Positions 39,095 to 49,097 of a stretch of 64,000 bases of DNA are shown here, one piece after another; within the stretch, counting starts at the first letter, position 1; every line of letters begins with the position of its first letter. Source of the stretch: Shewanella sp. NIFS-20-20 (GTDB lineage: Bacteria > Pseudomonadota > Gammaproteobacteria > Enterobacterales > Shewanellaceae); contig NZ_JAHUTT010000008.1 of NCBI RefSeq assembly GCF_019209865.1, positions 49,141-113,140 on the forward strand, read 5' to 3'. The position numbers and the translations under genes were made by a program. Below the pieces are notes generated by a model. It saw nothing but the letters and a program-made list of their open reading frames with translations. It was not told where the DNA came from and made no database searches.

Positions 39095-39964
39095 TTATGG
39101 TGCTGGAGCATTGCCTACATTTAAGCGCGACATGCCTGACTGGCCAAACCAATAGCCATTACTGTCGATGTCTTGTTCGGCAACGACTTGATGCTTAAGC
39201 AAGGCTTGTGCTTGGGCGATACCAGCTTCACTGTCGGCAGACACCCGAAAATATTCCACCCCAAGTTGTTGCATTTGTTGCCATTGCTGACTTAAATTGC
39301 AGCGAGTGGCGGATTGGGTTTGAATGCCATTGAGGCGCAATAACGCTTGCTGCTCTTGGGTTTTAATCGTGATACCTTGGGGGTAATTGATGCATAAGGT
39401 TGCACAGGTATCTTTATTGAGACCCGCCTGTTTAGCAGTAAAGCATCTGGCCGAATGGGCGAGGGGTAAGTGACCCAACCCCAGCACTTCGACTTTGAGA
39501 CTGGCATTGGCCGCCAGAGTTTTGCTGAGCCATTGCTGATCAAGCTCGTAGGGCATCACAAAACGTTGCATGCCAAACTGCTGCAATAAGGTTAAGGTTG
39601 CAGGGTTGTAATGATTGATCTCCGCCCCAGCAATAAAACCAACCTTCGCTTCTCTTGCCATGGCAACGGCGGCCATATCATTGGCTTCAATCATAAATTC
39701 GCCATTATCGATAATTTTTTTCAATTCGACTAAAGCTGAGCCTGCCTCGATTAAGGCTTGGGTGGTGAGGATGACTTGTTTGCCACTGTCGCGCAAATCT
39801 TGGGCGATAGCCCAATAGTCTTTAAATTTTAGCTGGCGTCTTCTATTGCATACCGCTTCACCTAAATACACTAGAGGAATATCTGAAGCGCCAACGGCTT
39901 GGTAAAATGCTTGTGTGCGAACTTTGTCCCAGCAGTAGAGCAAGGGACCGAGGGAGACTTTCAT
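39095..39964 (-). CDS. ubiV: UbiV, U32-family protein for oxygen-independent ubiquinone synthesis
   Basis: 289 residues from ATG 39964 (GGAA seven bases before). U32 peptidase-like fold; HSARCFTAKQAG, KDTCATLC and the early Cys provide the four Cys that bind a 4Fe-4S cluster in UbiV. Works with UbiU as a heterodimer for anaerobic ubiquinone hydroxylation. Located 11 bases after ubiU. Consistent with a respiratory organism using anaerobic acceptors such as TMAO. Confidence 0.92.
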   Translation of the reverse strand: MKVSLGPLLYCWDKVRTQAFYQAVGASDIPLVYLGEAVCNRRRQLKFKDYWAIAQDLRDSGKQVILTTQALIEAGSALVELKKIIDNGEFMIEANDMAAVAMAREAKVGFIAGAEINHYNPATLTLLQQFGMQRFVMPYELDQQWLSKTLAANASLKVEVLGLGHLPLAHSARCFTAKQAGLNKDTCATLCINYPQGITIKTQEQQALLRLNGIQTQSATRCNLSQQWQQMQQLGVEYFRVSADSEAGIAQAQALLKHQVVAEQDIDSNGYWFGQSGMSRLNVGNAPAP

Positions 39965-39975
39965 AATCGATTCCG

Positions 39976-40977
39976 TTATTGCCATTGTTTCTGATAAGCG
40001 CCTAAGGTGGTGACTTGGCCTTCTGAGAGATGAGCCAATACCTGATCCCACTGTGGTTGTACTTGATAGTCGTTAGGGTTAGTTAAATACGCATCAATAG
40101 CTCGGCGCCATGTTTTAGCAACTTGTGACACATAGGCAGGGCTACGTTGTCGCCCTTCAATTTTTAATGACGCGATACCTGCTTGCGCTAGCTGGGGGAC
40201 TAACCGCAAGGTGTTGAGACTAATGGGGGACTCGAGCCAATGTTCGGCGCCAGCATGTTCGCCGCTTAAGTATCTCCCTTTACATACCACAGGGTAGCCC
40301 AGGGCTTCTTCAATCGGCGTGTTGTCGATTAAGATGCCATTAAGGTGGGTACTTCGTTGGCCTTGATGTTCATGCCATTGCACGCAATTCGCCGGTGAGC
40401 AGCTGCCGCCGGTATTGGGGGATTGTCCGGTGACATAAGAGGATAAATGACAGCGCCCCTCTGCCATAATGCATAAACTTCCAAAGGCAAACACTTCTAA
40501 ATCAACCGGGCTGTTAGCGGCTAAGTCTCTGATCTGCTTCATAGTAAGCACACGGGGTAGCACCACTCGTTCAATATTGAATAAATCATGGTATAGCGTG
40601 ATGGCTGCCAGGTTGTTGACACTAGCTTGTACGGATAAATGCAATGGAATATGCGGGTAATGCTGGTGGGCATAATCCAGTAAAGACATATCGGCAATAA
40701 TGAGAGCGTCAACGCCATTGTTGGCAGCAAAATCTATGGTTTGCGTCCATTTGCTCTCCTCGCCTGGCATTGAAAACGTATTGATGGCGAGATGGAGCTT
40801 TTTACCTTGTTGCTTCACCAAGCGAGCCGCTTGCTTAAACTGATCTTGACTGAAATTGAGTCCAGCAAATGAGCGAGCATTGGTTTCATTTTTGAGGCCG
40901 ATATACACGGCATCGGCGCCGGCATTGAGTGCAGCTTTGAGCGATGCGAGATTGCCCGCTGGGCACAGTAATTCCAT
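39976..40977 (-). CDS. ubiU: UbiU, U32-family protein for oxygen-independent ubiquinone synthesis
   Basis: 333 residues starting MELLCPAGNLASLKAALNAG, the U32 signature. CIMAEGRC followed by GGSC and NCVQW give four Cys for the iron-sulfur cluster, and IASLKIEGRQRSPAYV is the family block. Forms the UbiU-UbiV complex. The divergent ubiT completes the set. Confidence 0.95.
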   Translation of the reverse strand: MELLCPAGNLASLKAALNAGADAVYIGLKNETNARSFAGLNFSQDQFKQAARLVKQQGKKLHLAINTFSMPGEESKWTQTIDFAANNGVDALIIADMSLLDYAHQHYPHIPLHLSVQASVNNLAAITLYHDLFNIERVVLPRVLTMKQIRDLAANSPVDLEVFAFGSLCIMAEGRCHLSSYVTGQSPNTGGSCSPANCVQWHEHQGQRSTHLNGILIDNTPIEEALGYPVVCKGRYLSGEHAGAEHWLESPISLNTLRLVPQLAQAGIASLKIEGRQRSPAYVSQVAKTWRRAIDAYLTNPNDYQVQPQWDQVLAHLSEGQVTTLGAYQKQWQ

Positions 40978-41146
40978 ATAAACTCCAACGGCAGATGACG
41001 TTTCCTTAATAAGGATGCATCTTAAATGGCTTGGGTATCCAAAGTTGACTAGTGTAAAAGGCTTTACTGTTCAGATATTTGATTTAAAACAGGAATACAT
41101 GTATTAAGCTCAGGTAAACTGCGGGGCATGTTTTACATGGAGAAGT

Positions 41147-41665
41147 GTGATGTCTGCCTCAGAGCGAGCGGCTCAACGATTATTGTCGTTAGCACCTAAG
41201 TGCATAGCGTTGCCAGTGCAATTGATGCCTTTTACTATCAAAGCTAAAATCTTGGCGCAAGTGCTGGATTTGAGTGTGAGTCGGCAATTTGCTGCCGAAG
41301 AGTTAGCTTTTCTGTACGGACGCCCCGTCGGGATTGTGGTGAGTGATCTTAATGTGCAGTTTACCGTGGTTTATCAGGGGCGCTGGCAGATCAACGAGGC
41401 GCAGTCATGTGATGTCACATTTACCGCGAATAGTCGGGAACTGTTACTGATTTTAGCGGCGAAAGAAGATCCTGATACGTTATTTTTTCAACGCAAGCTG
41501 GCGATGCAAGGGAATACTGAGTTTGGTTTGGCAGTGAAAAACCTTTTGATGAGTATTGAATTAGATTCCCAACCTGGGCCAGTAAAACACGGTATTTTAG
41601 GATTAACTCAGCTGTTGTTAGGCGTAGAAAAACGCGCCGGAATAGAGCACGTTTATTTATCTTAA
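41147..41665 (+). CDS. ubiT: UbiT, SCP2-domain lipid-binding protein
   Basis: 172 residues with a SCP2 sterol-carrier-like domain (LAFLYGRPVGIVVSDLNVQF, CDVTFTANSRELLLIL, LFFQRKLAMQGNTEFGLAVKN). UbiT binds the hydrophobic ubiquinone intermediates used by UbiU and UbiV under anaerobic conditions. Divergent from ubiU with about 170 bases between, a likely shared control region. Confidence 0.92.
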   Translation: MMSASERAAQRLLSLAPKCIALPVQLMPFTIKAKILAQVLDLSVSRQFAAEELAFLYGRPVGIVVSDLNVQFTVVYQGRWQINEAQSCDVTFTANSRELLLILAAKEDPDTLFFQRKLAMQGNTEFGLAVKNLLMSIELDSQPGPVKHGILGLTQLLLGVEKRAGIEHVYLS

Positions 41666-41669
41666 AACT

Positions 41670-41698
41670 TAGGCGTTAACGGTTAAGGTTAACGCCTA
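41670..41698. terminator. Terminator-like hairpin after ubiT
   Basis: A perfect 11-bp inverted repeat TAGGCGTTAAC and GTTAACGCCTA with a 7-base loop lies between two converging genes. Confidence 0.75.
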
Positions 41699-41703
41699 GT
41701 CGC

Positions 41704-41982
41704 CTACTTATCGATCACCACCGGAGTGTGGCTAGCAGTCCCTTTGGCGGAATGCACTTGGCGCAAATGTTGTTGCTGACCTTTACGTGCTGGCTTAGTG
41801 TCGTCAAATACTAAGATCTCTTCGACAATCACAATATTCTTAGTTTGGTCAACGTGACGTTCGTGTTGCTGTTGGCCTTTGCGTTTAACGGTATCGTTTG
41901 CGCTCGATTGAGGTTGTTCTGCAGCAATCACGCTGCTACTTATCAAGGTAGTCAATAATAGTGCCGACTTGCTTAAATTCAT
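41704..41982 (-). CDS. Small secreted protein with duplicated KGQQQH motif
   Basis: 92 residues. Signal peptide MNLSKSALLLTTLISSSVIA followed by a short polar, basic mature chain. The motif RKGQQQH-x-R-x-V-x3-K appears twice (KRKGQQQHERHVDQTK and ARKGQQQHLRQVHSAK), about 33 residues apart. Periplasmic or secreted. No recognised family; the His and Gln could bind metal, but that is only a guess. Confidence 0.65.
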   Translation of the reverse strand: MNLSKSALLLTTLISSSVIAAEQPQSSANDTVKRKGQQQHERHVDQTKNIVIVEEILVFDDTKPARKGQQQHLRQVHSAKGTASHTPVVIDK

Positions 41983-42078
41983 CTTGCAGTTGCTCCAGTG
42001 TTATTCAGTGCGGTTATTTTAGTGAATATTTACTGACTTTGCTTAGAATTTATTCGCACTGAGTACCCCCATTGGCCG

Positions 42079-42264
42079 TTATGGCGGCGGTTGTGTACTG
42101 GTAAGTCGCATCACGTTCACCACAAATATTAACCCGAGAACAACAATCCCCAAGGGATCGATAATGGCTAATTGTTTGAAAAACAGTTGGTCAATAAAGA
42201 TAGTTAGCAAACATGTTGCGCTAGATAGTAGCAATAGCCAGGAAAACATCCGTTTAAGTTTCAT
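42079..42264 (-). CDS. Small two-helix membrane protein
   Basis: 61 residues from ATG 42264, with GGAA five bases upstream. Two hydrophobic stretches, about 7-27 and 35-52, joined by IDQLFFKQLAIIDPLG; the tail ends in prolines. No family recognised. Single gene, facing away from ferredoxin yfhL's terminator. Confidence 0.55.
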   Translation of the reverse strand: MKLKRMFSWLLLLSSATCLLTIFIDQLFFKQLAIIDPLGIVVLGLIFVVNVMRLTSTQPPP

Positions 42265-42379
42265 CGAAATTCCAGCGATTTTGTTCAAATAATCCTTAAA
42301 AAATAATCTAACATTTGTGAGCAAGATCAACAATATCTATCATATAATCTTAGGGGAAAGCCGAAATTGGCGCCTAAAA

Positions 42380-42397
42380 AAGCCCTCGAAAGGGCTT
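42380..42397 (-). terminator. yfhL terminator
   Basis: AAGCCCT, CGAA, AGGGCTT; on the minus strand followed by TTTTT. Confidence 0.88.
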
Positions 42398-42418
42398 GGT
42401 TATGCATAAGAAGTGATT

Positions 42419-42742
<324 letters not shown>

Positions 42743-42804
42743 TCACGTAATATGGGTAAAATAGCGCGAGATAATACCATGTACACCATGGCAAGGAATA
42801 GACA

Positions 42805-42847
42805 AATTGTCTAAGGCAGACTAGCGAAACTTGTGCCTTAGACAATT
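42805..42847. repeat. 14-bp perfect inverted repeat downstream of a peptide gene
   Basis: AATTGTCTAAGGCA and TGCCTTAGACAATT are separated by 15 bases. It lies some 60 bases after the stop of the minus-strand precursor gene at 42908. Could be a terminator or the ends of a small repeat element. Confidence 0.7.
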
Positions 42848-42907
42848 AAAGTGACTGATTAAATTGATAAAAATACCAATAAACAATGAGCGATTTCAGC
42901 TTGCAAT

Positions 42908-43090
42908 TTAGTTATTGTTACGATCAGGTGGCATCTCGCAGAATTGATGGCCAGTACATATTCCGTCATCGGCCAGTTGGCCTCCAGATACGGAATCTAA
43001 TAGGGCATCCTCGATCATCGTTAGTCTATCTTGTTGTTCCTGATCTAATTCAATATTGGTCACTGATTGTTGTTTGTTAATAGTTTTCAT
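42908..43090 (-). CDS. Double-glycine leader peptide precursor (divergent type)
   Basis: 60 residues from ATG 43090 with GAGGTAG just upstream. The N-terminal 37 residues end in IEDALLDSVSGG, a double-Gly leader of the kind cut by C39 peptidase exporters; nine of these twelve residues match the leader of the three precursors at 50.4-50.9 kb. The core of 23 residues after GG holds two Cys in a CTGHQFC unit (Cys-x5-Cys) and ends PPDRNNN. Likely another cargo of the exporter at 45.6 kb. Not previously known to me. Confidence 0.65.
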   Translation of the reverse strand: MKTINKQQSVTNIELDQEQQDRLTMIEDALLDSVSGGQLADDGICTGHQFCEMPPDRNNN

Positions 43091-43650
43091 GTTGCTACCT
43101 CTTTATTGTTGTCGAACTCATAGTGGAATACATGCTGTCATTAAATATTAACTGTTTAAGCCTGCTGCTTGGATGTAAATGTGGTCCATTAATCCGATAA
43201 AAGTAAGGGTTTTCTCGGGTTCGAATAAGGACGAAGTTATAGGGTGTCGAATGGCTTCTATATATTGCAACTATATAAATTCGTGTTGATTTTTTTGAAA
43301 ACATTCCCAGATAATTAGCCTATTTTACGATTTAACTATTGTTTGTTGTCTAGGGGTTTGAGGCGAGTGTTTGGTCTGGTTGCTCGTTAATTTGTTCCGT
43401 GTTTGTCAGTATTTACCTGATACACTATTAGCATGTGAAATATATCTTTGCTGACTAGTTCTAAAGTAGGGGTGTAGCGCTTATTCATAATACTTAATGA
43501 TAAGGAGAAATAGAAAGATATATGGCAGTGCCGATATTGAGCATTCAATATTAATATGTGTTATTACACAATTGGTCATTGCTATGATGGCGTTTGAGTG
43601 ACGTTAAGGAATTATTCTTAGAAGAATACATAAAAGCGAGGGACGTGGTT
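43091..43650. other. AT-rich control region between peptide gene and TPR gene
   Basis: 560 bases with no credible gene. A TGTGTTATTACACA near-palindrome sits at 43555-43568, about 80 bases before the TPR gene start; possible operator. Both flanking genes diverge from here, so promoters for both are expected. Confidence 0.4.
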
Positions 43651-45526
43651 ATGACATTGCTGAGTAAATCGTTCATTGTTTGGTTGCTGTCGACCATTTG
43701 TTATACTGTATCCACTTTCGCCTTGGCCAATAATGACTGCCAATCTGAAGAGGTATCAAATTTAGATAAGAGTCAGATCATTTTATCGTGTGAGCGCCTA
43801 GTGGATAGTACGCCCATTGGTAATGCCGATTTCATTACGATTAGCAAAACTGTATCAAATGAGCGGTGATTTAAACTCAGCGGAGCGAATTTTACAGCAG
43901 TTGTTGACGGATGCGGCGAATAACCAGGGGCTGACACGAGCCAAAACCCTACGGCGATTGGGCGTAGTCTATTTTAGTCTGCGCCGTTATGAAGATGCAT
44001 TCAGTTATTTTGAATCGGCGTTATCTTTGGCGGTTTCGCTAAAGAGTAATATGTTAATTGCTCTAGGTTATAATGACTTATCAAACATCTACCATGTGTA
44101 TGGTGACTTGGAAACCAGTGCGCAGTTATTGCAAAAAAGCTATGATTTACACGGGATAGAAAACCACACCCTAGGGCAGGCAAGTGTGTTAAATAACTTG
44201 GGGACCATATACCGGGATAAAGAGGCTTATGATGAGGCGATTGTATCTTATCGTCGTGCTTATGTTTTATTTAGCCAAATTGGTCAACCCCTTAGAGCTG
44301 CGCAAACATTATCAAATCTCGGTGAGTCATTTTATCTCAATGGCGATACTGATAAAGCCATTGAATTATTAACTCAAGCGGCAGAACAATTAACACAGCT
44401 AAACTCATTCCGTTTTTTAGCCGATATATATGTATTGTTGGCTGAGATATCCGTTAATAACCAAACAACCTCACAAGCGCAACATTGGTTAGAACAATCA
44501 AAACTAAGCGCTAATCTGGTGCAAAACTCTGAAAAAAATCCAAGATTTTGGTATGTGCAAGGCATTATTTGGGAGAAGGAAGGTAAATATCAACAAGCCT
44601 TTGCCGCTTTCGATACCGCCTATACATTGATTGTGGATGATAATGAATTTAAATTGCAAGAGTTGTTGTACACCGCGATGGCAAAACTGAGCGAAAAGAC
44701 GAAAGATTATCAAGCATCCAGCCGCTATTGGCGCCTCTATGCGCAGACCCTTAATTCTCAGTTAAATTTGAAAGATGTTATTCATTCGCGAAATATTCGT
44801 AGCACTTTTACCTTTGAGCCCGAACCACTCCCTATGTGGGGGCCATGGTTACTGCTGAGTGTCGCGCTGATCTTGTTAGTGGTGATGGCGATCGTCATAC
44901 ACTGGTTTCGACATCGTCATGTTCAGTTTGATGCTAATGCGGATGTCAGTCTGGTTAGCGCCACCAATCAGGACAGCAAAATGCCAGTCTCGGCTGATGC
45001 CATCGGCAACTCAGCTGCGCCGATTGAACCGACAGGCGCTGAGGCATTGGCACCGCCAAGTGCACCAGCGCCTCAGATATCAGCCTTTGCTCATGTTGAA
45101 ACCAATGAGGCCAATAACGATGAACTGGTGCGAACTCAACTCGTCGAGTTAATGCACCAAGCGTTGCTGATGTGGGAGGAATCGACTCAAACCGGCAAGC
45201 TAGAATTGGCTCAGCAAAGTAAAATTTGGAATGTGGCTATCGATGATGGCCGCCTTCGAGCCCGGGCGATGGAGAGGTACTTTAGTTTGAACACCTTGCC
45301 GCAAAACCCGCGTTGGCGTTCTGTGGTGAGGACTTGTAATTATGTGTTGCAAAAATGCCAAGGAAAAAGCTTGTTTCGCGAGGAATTAGAAATAAATTTA
45401 AAAAGCTTTCAAGAGCGAAAAAGTAAATCAATGATTAAGCAAACAACCGCCTCGGCCACAGATGAGCCCAATGCCCTCGAGGCACCAGAACCTGCCAGCA
45501 CTAAGGACGAAAACACGAGTCGTTAA
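43651..45526 (+). CDS. TPR-repeat membrane protein; N-terminus in a different frame
   Basis: The start at ATG 43651 gives a signal peptide (SKSFIVWLLSTICYTVSTFA then LA) and 40 residues, but this frame stops at 43869. The rest (from about 43802, 569 residues when counted from 43817) is in the +1 frame. It holds a series of TPR repeats over about 320 residues, a membrane helix at 44833-44905 (WLLLSVALILLVVMAIVIHW), a Pro/Ala-rich linker, and a conserved-looking C-terminal segment with WNVAIDDG and NPRWRSVVRTCNYVL. Signal peptide and TPR would form one periplasmic sensor-like protein if joined. Shift of +1 between 43802 and 43868: indel, sequencing error or programmed. Confidence 0.7.
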
Positions 45527-45632
45527 CTCGCCAATTGATAACGCCATGGCTGAGCGAGTATTGGTGATAGGTAAAGGTTCTGCGGTTGCTCTCATCCCTG
45601 AGATAGCATGGCGATACACGGGCTGTATTGCA

Positions 45633-47804
45633 CTATTGGTTTAGGTTAGCCCGAGATAATTCTTGCGGTGGTACTCCTTTGCGATCGCGATAATCATCTT
45701 TGCTAATCTCAATACATTCGCCCTTAGCAAAGCGAATAATCCTATCGGCCGACATGATGGTTTGGGGTCGATGTGCAATCATTACCCGAGTTATATTGAG
45801 CATCCTAATGGCCTTATTTACATGTTGCTCCGCCGCTAAATCAAGGCTTGAGGTCGCTTCATCCAAGAAGAGGATTTTCGGTTTTTTGTATAACGCGCGC
45901 GCCAGTAATAATCGCTGCGCTTGACCACCGGAGAGGCTCGAGCCCATATCTCCAATCAAGGAGCGATACCCCATGGGTAGCGATTGAATATCTTTAGCTA
46001 TGCCAGCGAGTTTGGCACATTCTTCAGCCCATTCTCTGTCGGGTTGCTGGCAGAAAAAGGTGATGTTTTCAAGGATAGTACCTGACAACAACTGATCGTT
46101 TTGCATCACGCTTGCCACTTGATTACGGTAATTGATGAGACCACTTTTTCTAATATCTCGGCTATCGACCTTGATAGTGCCACTGTGTGGTTTCAGTAAG
46201 CCTAACATGACCTTCATTAAGGTACTCTTACCGCAACCGGATGGCCCGACAATCGCGATAGACTCGCCAGGGTTAACCTGTAGGCTGACATTATTGAGTA
46301 CATCGACATCTTCATCTGAATAACTAAAGTGAATGTTATTCAACGACAGTGCCCCTGTGACTTGGAATTCATCATCTTGTTCGCCGAGATCTTGCTCTTG
46401 CTCTGTGAGGGTGATATCCCCGAGGCGTTCTAAATGTAACGAACACATTTTAAATTCAATAAATTTATCAATCAGGTTCGCGACTTTTTGCTCAAACTGG
46501 GTCTTATAAGAGACAAAGGCTAACATCATACCCACCGAGAGGATGGCATCCATCACCATGTTTGCGCCCAAATAGATGACCAAAATGTTCTCAAGGCCAA
46601 AAATTAACATATTCGTCCAGCTAAACATGACTCTAAGACGCTCGACTTTAATCGAAGTATTGGCACTTTCTACGTTGTAATTATTGAATAAATTGAGGCG
46701 GTCACTTTCTTTAGTGAATAGCTTGATGCTTTGCATGCCACGCACTGACTCCATAAAATTACTGTCTTTACGCGCCGTGGCAATGATGTTATCTCGATTC
46801 ACGTTTCTTAGTTTTCGATAAGAAATTGTACGTAAGCATAAATATAAACTTGAAGCCAACAGCACCAATAACATGAGTTCTACGCTGTATAAATACATCA
46901 TCACCAAGAGGCCGATAACACAAATGCCATCAACTAGGCTCTCGATTAAGGTGGTCGTCAGCAGATTTTTTAAGGATTCCAACGAGCGAAACCGCGAGAC
47001 AACATCACCGATGTGACGTTTTTCAAAGTAATCCATAGGTAATTTAAATAAATGGTTGACCAAGTTAGCGTTCATTTGCAGTGACATCTGATTGCCAAGG
47101 AGCATGATCAATAAAGAGCGTAACGCGGTAGAGAGGGTTTGCATTAATAAAATTGCGCCAAAGCCGATCGCTAAAATATTGAGTAAATTGGTATCGTTGG
47201 CAATTAAGACTTCATCGACGGTGACTTGCATATAAATCGGCGTTGCTAGAATAAACACCTGCAAAATCATCGAGTAAATAAACACAGTCAACAGGGCTTG
47301 TTTCCAGCCTTCTAGATTACTCCAAAAACTGGATAAGCGCGCTTGCGGGGTTTCTTTTTGCTGTGTAAAGCCATGGCTTGGGCTGAGTTCGAGGGCGACA
47401 CCGGTGAAGTTGGCGCTGACCTCATCAAAGGAAACCGTTCGAGCACCTGAGGCAGGATCATGGATAACACATTGTTTTTTACTTACTTTTTTTAAGACGA
47501 CAAAGTGATCCATATTCCAATGCAAGATGCATGGTGTTTTGAGCTGTTCCAAGCTATCTAGATCACATTTTATGGCGCGATGAGTGAAGCCAAGTTTAGC
47601 CGCCACTTGAGTGAGGCCTTTTAAGGTCGAGCCTTTAATGGATATTCTGTGCTGCTGGCGTAATCGATGCAGGTCAATATGATGGCCGTAAAATGCGGCC
47701 ACCATAGCCATGCAGGCCAAGCCACACTCTGCGGCTTCAGTTTGTTGGATAACGGGCAAATTATTGCGGCCGTTAAAATTGATTCTATCGATGAGTGTTG
47801 ACAT
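45633..47804 (-). CDS. Peptidase-containing ABC exporter (C39 peptidase, PCAT)
   Basis: 723 residues. Residues 14-130 are a C39 peptidase: Gln21 and Cys27 in QQTEAAECGLAC, His in HWNMDHFVVL, Asp in IHDPASG, all catalytic residues intact. Then six membrane helices (about 165-430) and an ABC ATPase with GPSGCGKSTL (Walker A), LSGGQAQRLLLARAL (signature) and KILFLDEATSSLD (Walker B). Such proteins cut double-Gly leaders and export the cores. Starts one base after the HlyD stop, so co-transcribed with it. It should process the four precursors described here. Confidence 0.95.
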   Translation of the reverse strand: MSTLIDRINFNGRNNLPVIQQTEAAECGLACMAMVAAFYGHHIDLHRLRQQHRISIKGSTLKGLTQVAAKLGFTHRAIKCDLDSLEQLKTPCILHWNMDHFVVLKKVSKKQCVIHDPASGARTVSFDEVSANFTGVALELSPSHGFTQQKETPQARLSSFWSNLEGWKQALLTVFIYSMILQVFILATPIYMQVTVDEVLIANDTNLLNILAIGFGAILLMQTLSTALRSLLIMLLGNQMSLQMNANLVNHLFKLPMDYFEKRHIGDVVSRFRSLESLKNLLTTTLIESLVDGICVIGLLVMMYLYSVELMLLVLLASSLYLCLRTISYRKLRNVNRDNIIATARKDSNFMESVRGMQSIKLFTKESDRLNLFNNYNVESANTSIKVERLRVMFSWTNMLIFGLENILVIYLGANMVMDAILSVGMMLAFVSYKTQFEQKVANLIDKFIEFKMCSLHLERLGDITLTEQEQDLGEQDDEFQVTGALSLNNIHFSYSDEDVDVLNNVSLQVNPGESIAIVGPSGCGKSTLMKVMLGLLKPHSGTIKVDSRDIRKSGLINYRNQVASVMQNDQLLSGTILENITFFCQQPDREWAEECAKLAGIAKDIQSLPMGYRSLIGDMGSSLSGGQAQRLLLARALYKKPKILFLDEATSSLDLAAEQHVNKAIRMLNITRVMIAHRPQTIMSADRIIRFAKGECIEISKDDYRDRKGVPPQELSRANLNQ

Positions 47805-47805
47805 G

Positions 47806-49065
47806 TTAACTGTCCCTCAAACTGTAAATTGGCGCTAAAATCCATTGCATCAGTGTGCGTTGTTCAAGCTGGATACTGGCTTCGAGTTCCATCCCTATAC
47901 CTAACGCAATATCGCGGTGTTGAGTGCTGACCGATTGTGATTCGAGTGCCACAATCACCTTATAAACGGCCCCATTAAGCTGGACGCTGGTTTCCAGTTC
48001 TTCGGGCAAAGAAATCACTTTAGCTACGCTAATGACAGTGCCTTTTTGCAGGCCAAAATGTTGGTAAGGGAAAGCGCTATAACGCATGGTGACTAATTGC
48101 CCTGATTGGATAAAACCAATCGAGCTGGCAGGGACATATAATTCCGCTTGTAACTGAGAATCTTCAGGGATCACACTGGCCATGACGCTGCTTTTTCGAA
48201 TAAATTCACCAACGTGGGTAAATTGATTGCCGACAATGCCAGTTAACGGTGCGTAGATACGATAATCAATATTGGATGAGATATCGGCGGTACGTTGTTC
48301 ATTTTCAATTAAGTTGCGCTTGAGACGATTTTGTTGCTCGTCAAATTCACCAGGTTTTTTGTCGAGGTTGGCTTGCATCTCAGAGTAAGCGGCTTGGGTC
48401 GTGACCAGCTTCATTTGCAAGTCATTACGTTTGCTGAGTAATGACAAATGATCTTCGAGCATCATGTCAATTTGTGCTTGATTAGTATGCCCTGCGGCCA
48501 ATAATTGGCGATTGCGTGCTATCCCCTTTTCAGATAAAAGGATGCGCTGATCATACAGTTCAAGTTGCTGGTTTATCTGCGCGATTTCTTGGTGCTTGGT
48601 CGCGATTTTACTGTCAAGCAGGGCGAGCTCCATGGCGAAGGCTTCGGCGGCTAACTGAATGTCGCGCTTAAACGATTCTTTTATTACCAGTTGTTGCTCA
48701 AGAATCGTTTGGTCGAGGTTGTTGTCGAAAGAGCTGTGTCGGTCGGTTGAGATCACATACAGTAAATCGCCTTTTTCAACCCTGTCGCCTTCTTTAACCA
48801 ATTGCTGAACTAAATGCCCCTCCTTACCTGCGCTGATTTTTACCAGACCTTTATCGACAGTAATCACCCCAAAGACACTGGCGTATTTACTGTAATTTCC
48901 AAACACCAACAATGTTAATGCAATAACGACCACTGCCAGCAGCAATGATGCCATCCACTTATATTCTTTAGGCTGTCTAAGTAACACGCCACCCAAGGTG
49001 TTGCTACCCTTGTTGTTCAATACTTCTTGCCTAAATAATTGCTGGCTTTGATTATCGGCTTTCAT
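47806..49065 (-). CDS. HlyD-family periplasmic adaptor of the exporter
   Basis: 419 residues with one N-terminal membrane segment (MASLLLAVVVIALTLLVFGN at about 34-53), a lipoyl-like half (KISAGKEGHLVQQLVKEGDRV), a coiled coil over about 110-260 and a beta-barrel C-terminal region. It would link the inner-membrane PCAT to an outer-membrane TolC, which is not encoded in this window. GGAGG precedes the ATG by seven bases. Confidence 0.94.
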   Translation of the reverse strand: MKADNQSQQLFRQEVLNNKGSNTLGGVLLRQPKEYKWMASLLLAVVVIALTLLVFGNYSKYASVFGVITVDKGLVKISAGKEGHLVQQLVKEGDRVEKGDLLYVISTDRHSSFDNNLDQTILEQQLVIKESFKRDIQLAAEAFAMELALLDSKIATKHQEIAQINQQLELYDQRILLSEKGIARNRQLLAAGHTNQAQIDMMLEDHLSLLSKRNDLQMKLVTTQAAYSEMQANLDKKPGEFDEQQNRLKRNLIENEQRTADISSNIDYRIYAPLTGIVGNQFTHVGEFIRKSSVMASVIPEDSQLQAELYVPASSIGFIQSGQLVTMRYSAFPYQHFGLQKGTVISVAKVISLPEELETSVQLNGAVYKVIVALESQSVSTQHRDIALGIGMELEASIQLEQRTLMQWILAPIYSLRDS

Positions 49066-49097
49066 GACACACCTCCGGATATGCGGATATTAGGGGA

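Noticed and set aside
43095..43304. A 69-codon minus-strand frame upstream of the divergent precursor
   Set aside because: No ribosome site, no recognisable sequence, and it occupies the expected promoter region.
43555..43568. TGTGTTATTACACA as a CRP site
   Set aside because: The half-sites are spaced too closely (14 bases overall against 16 for the CRP core), so I did not call it CRP.
45462..45644. A small plus-strand frame after the TPR gene
   Set aside because: Overlaps the end of the TPR gene in another frame and ends within the exporter gene; no ribosome site.
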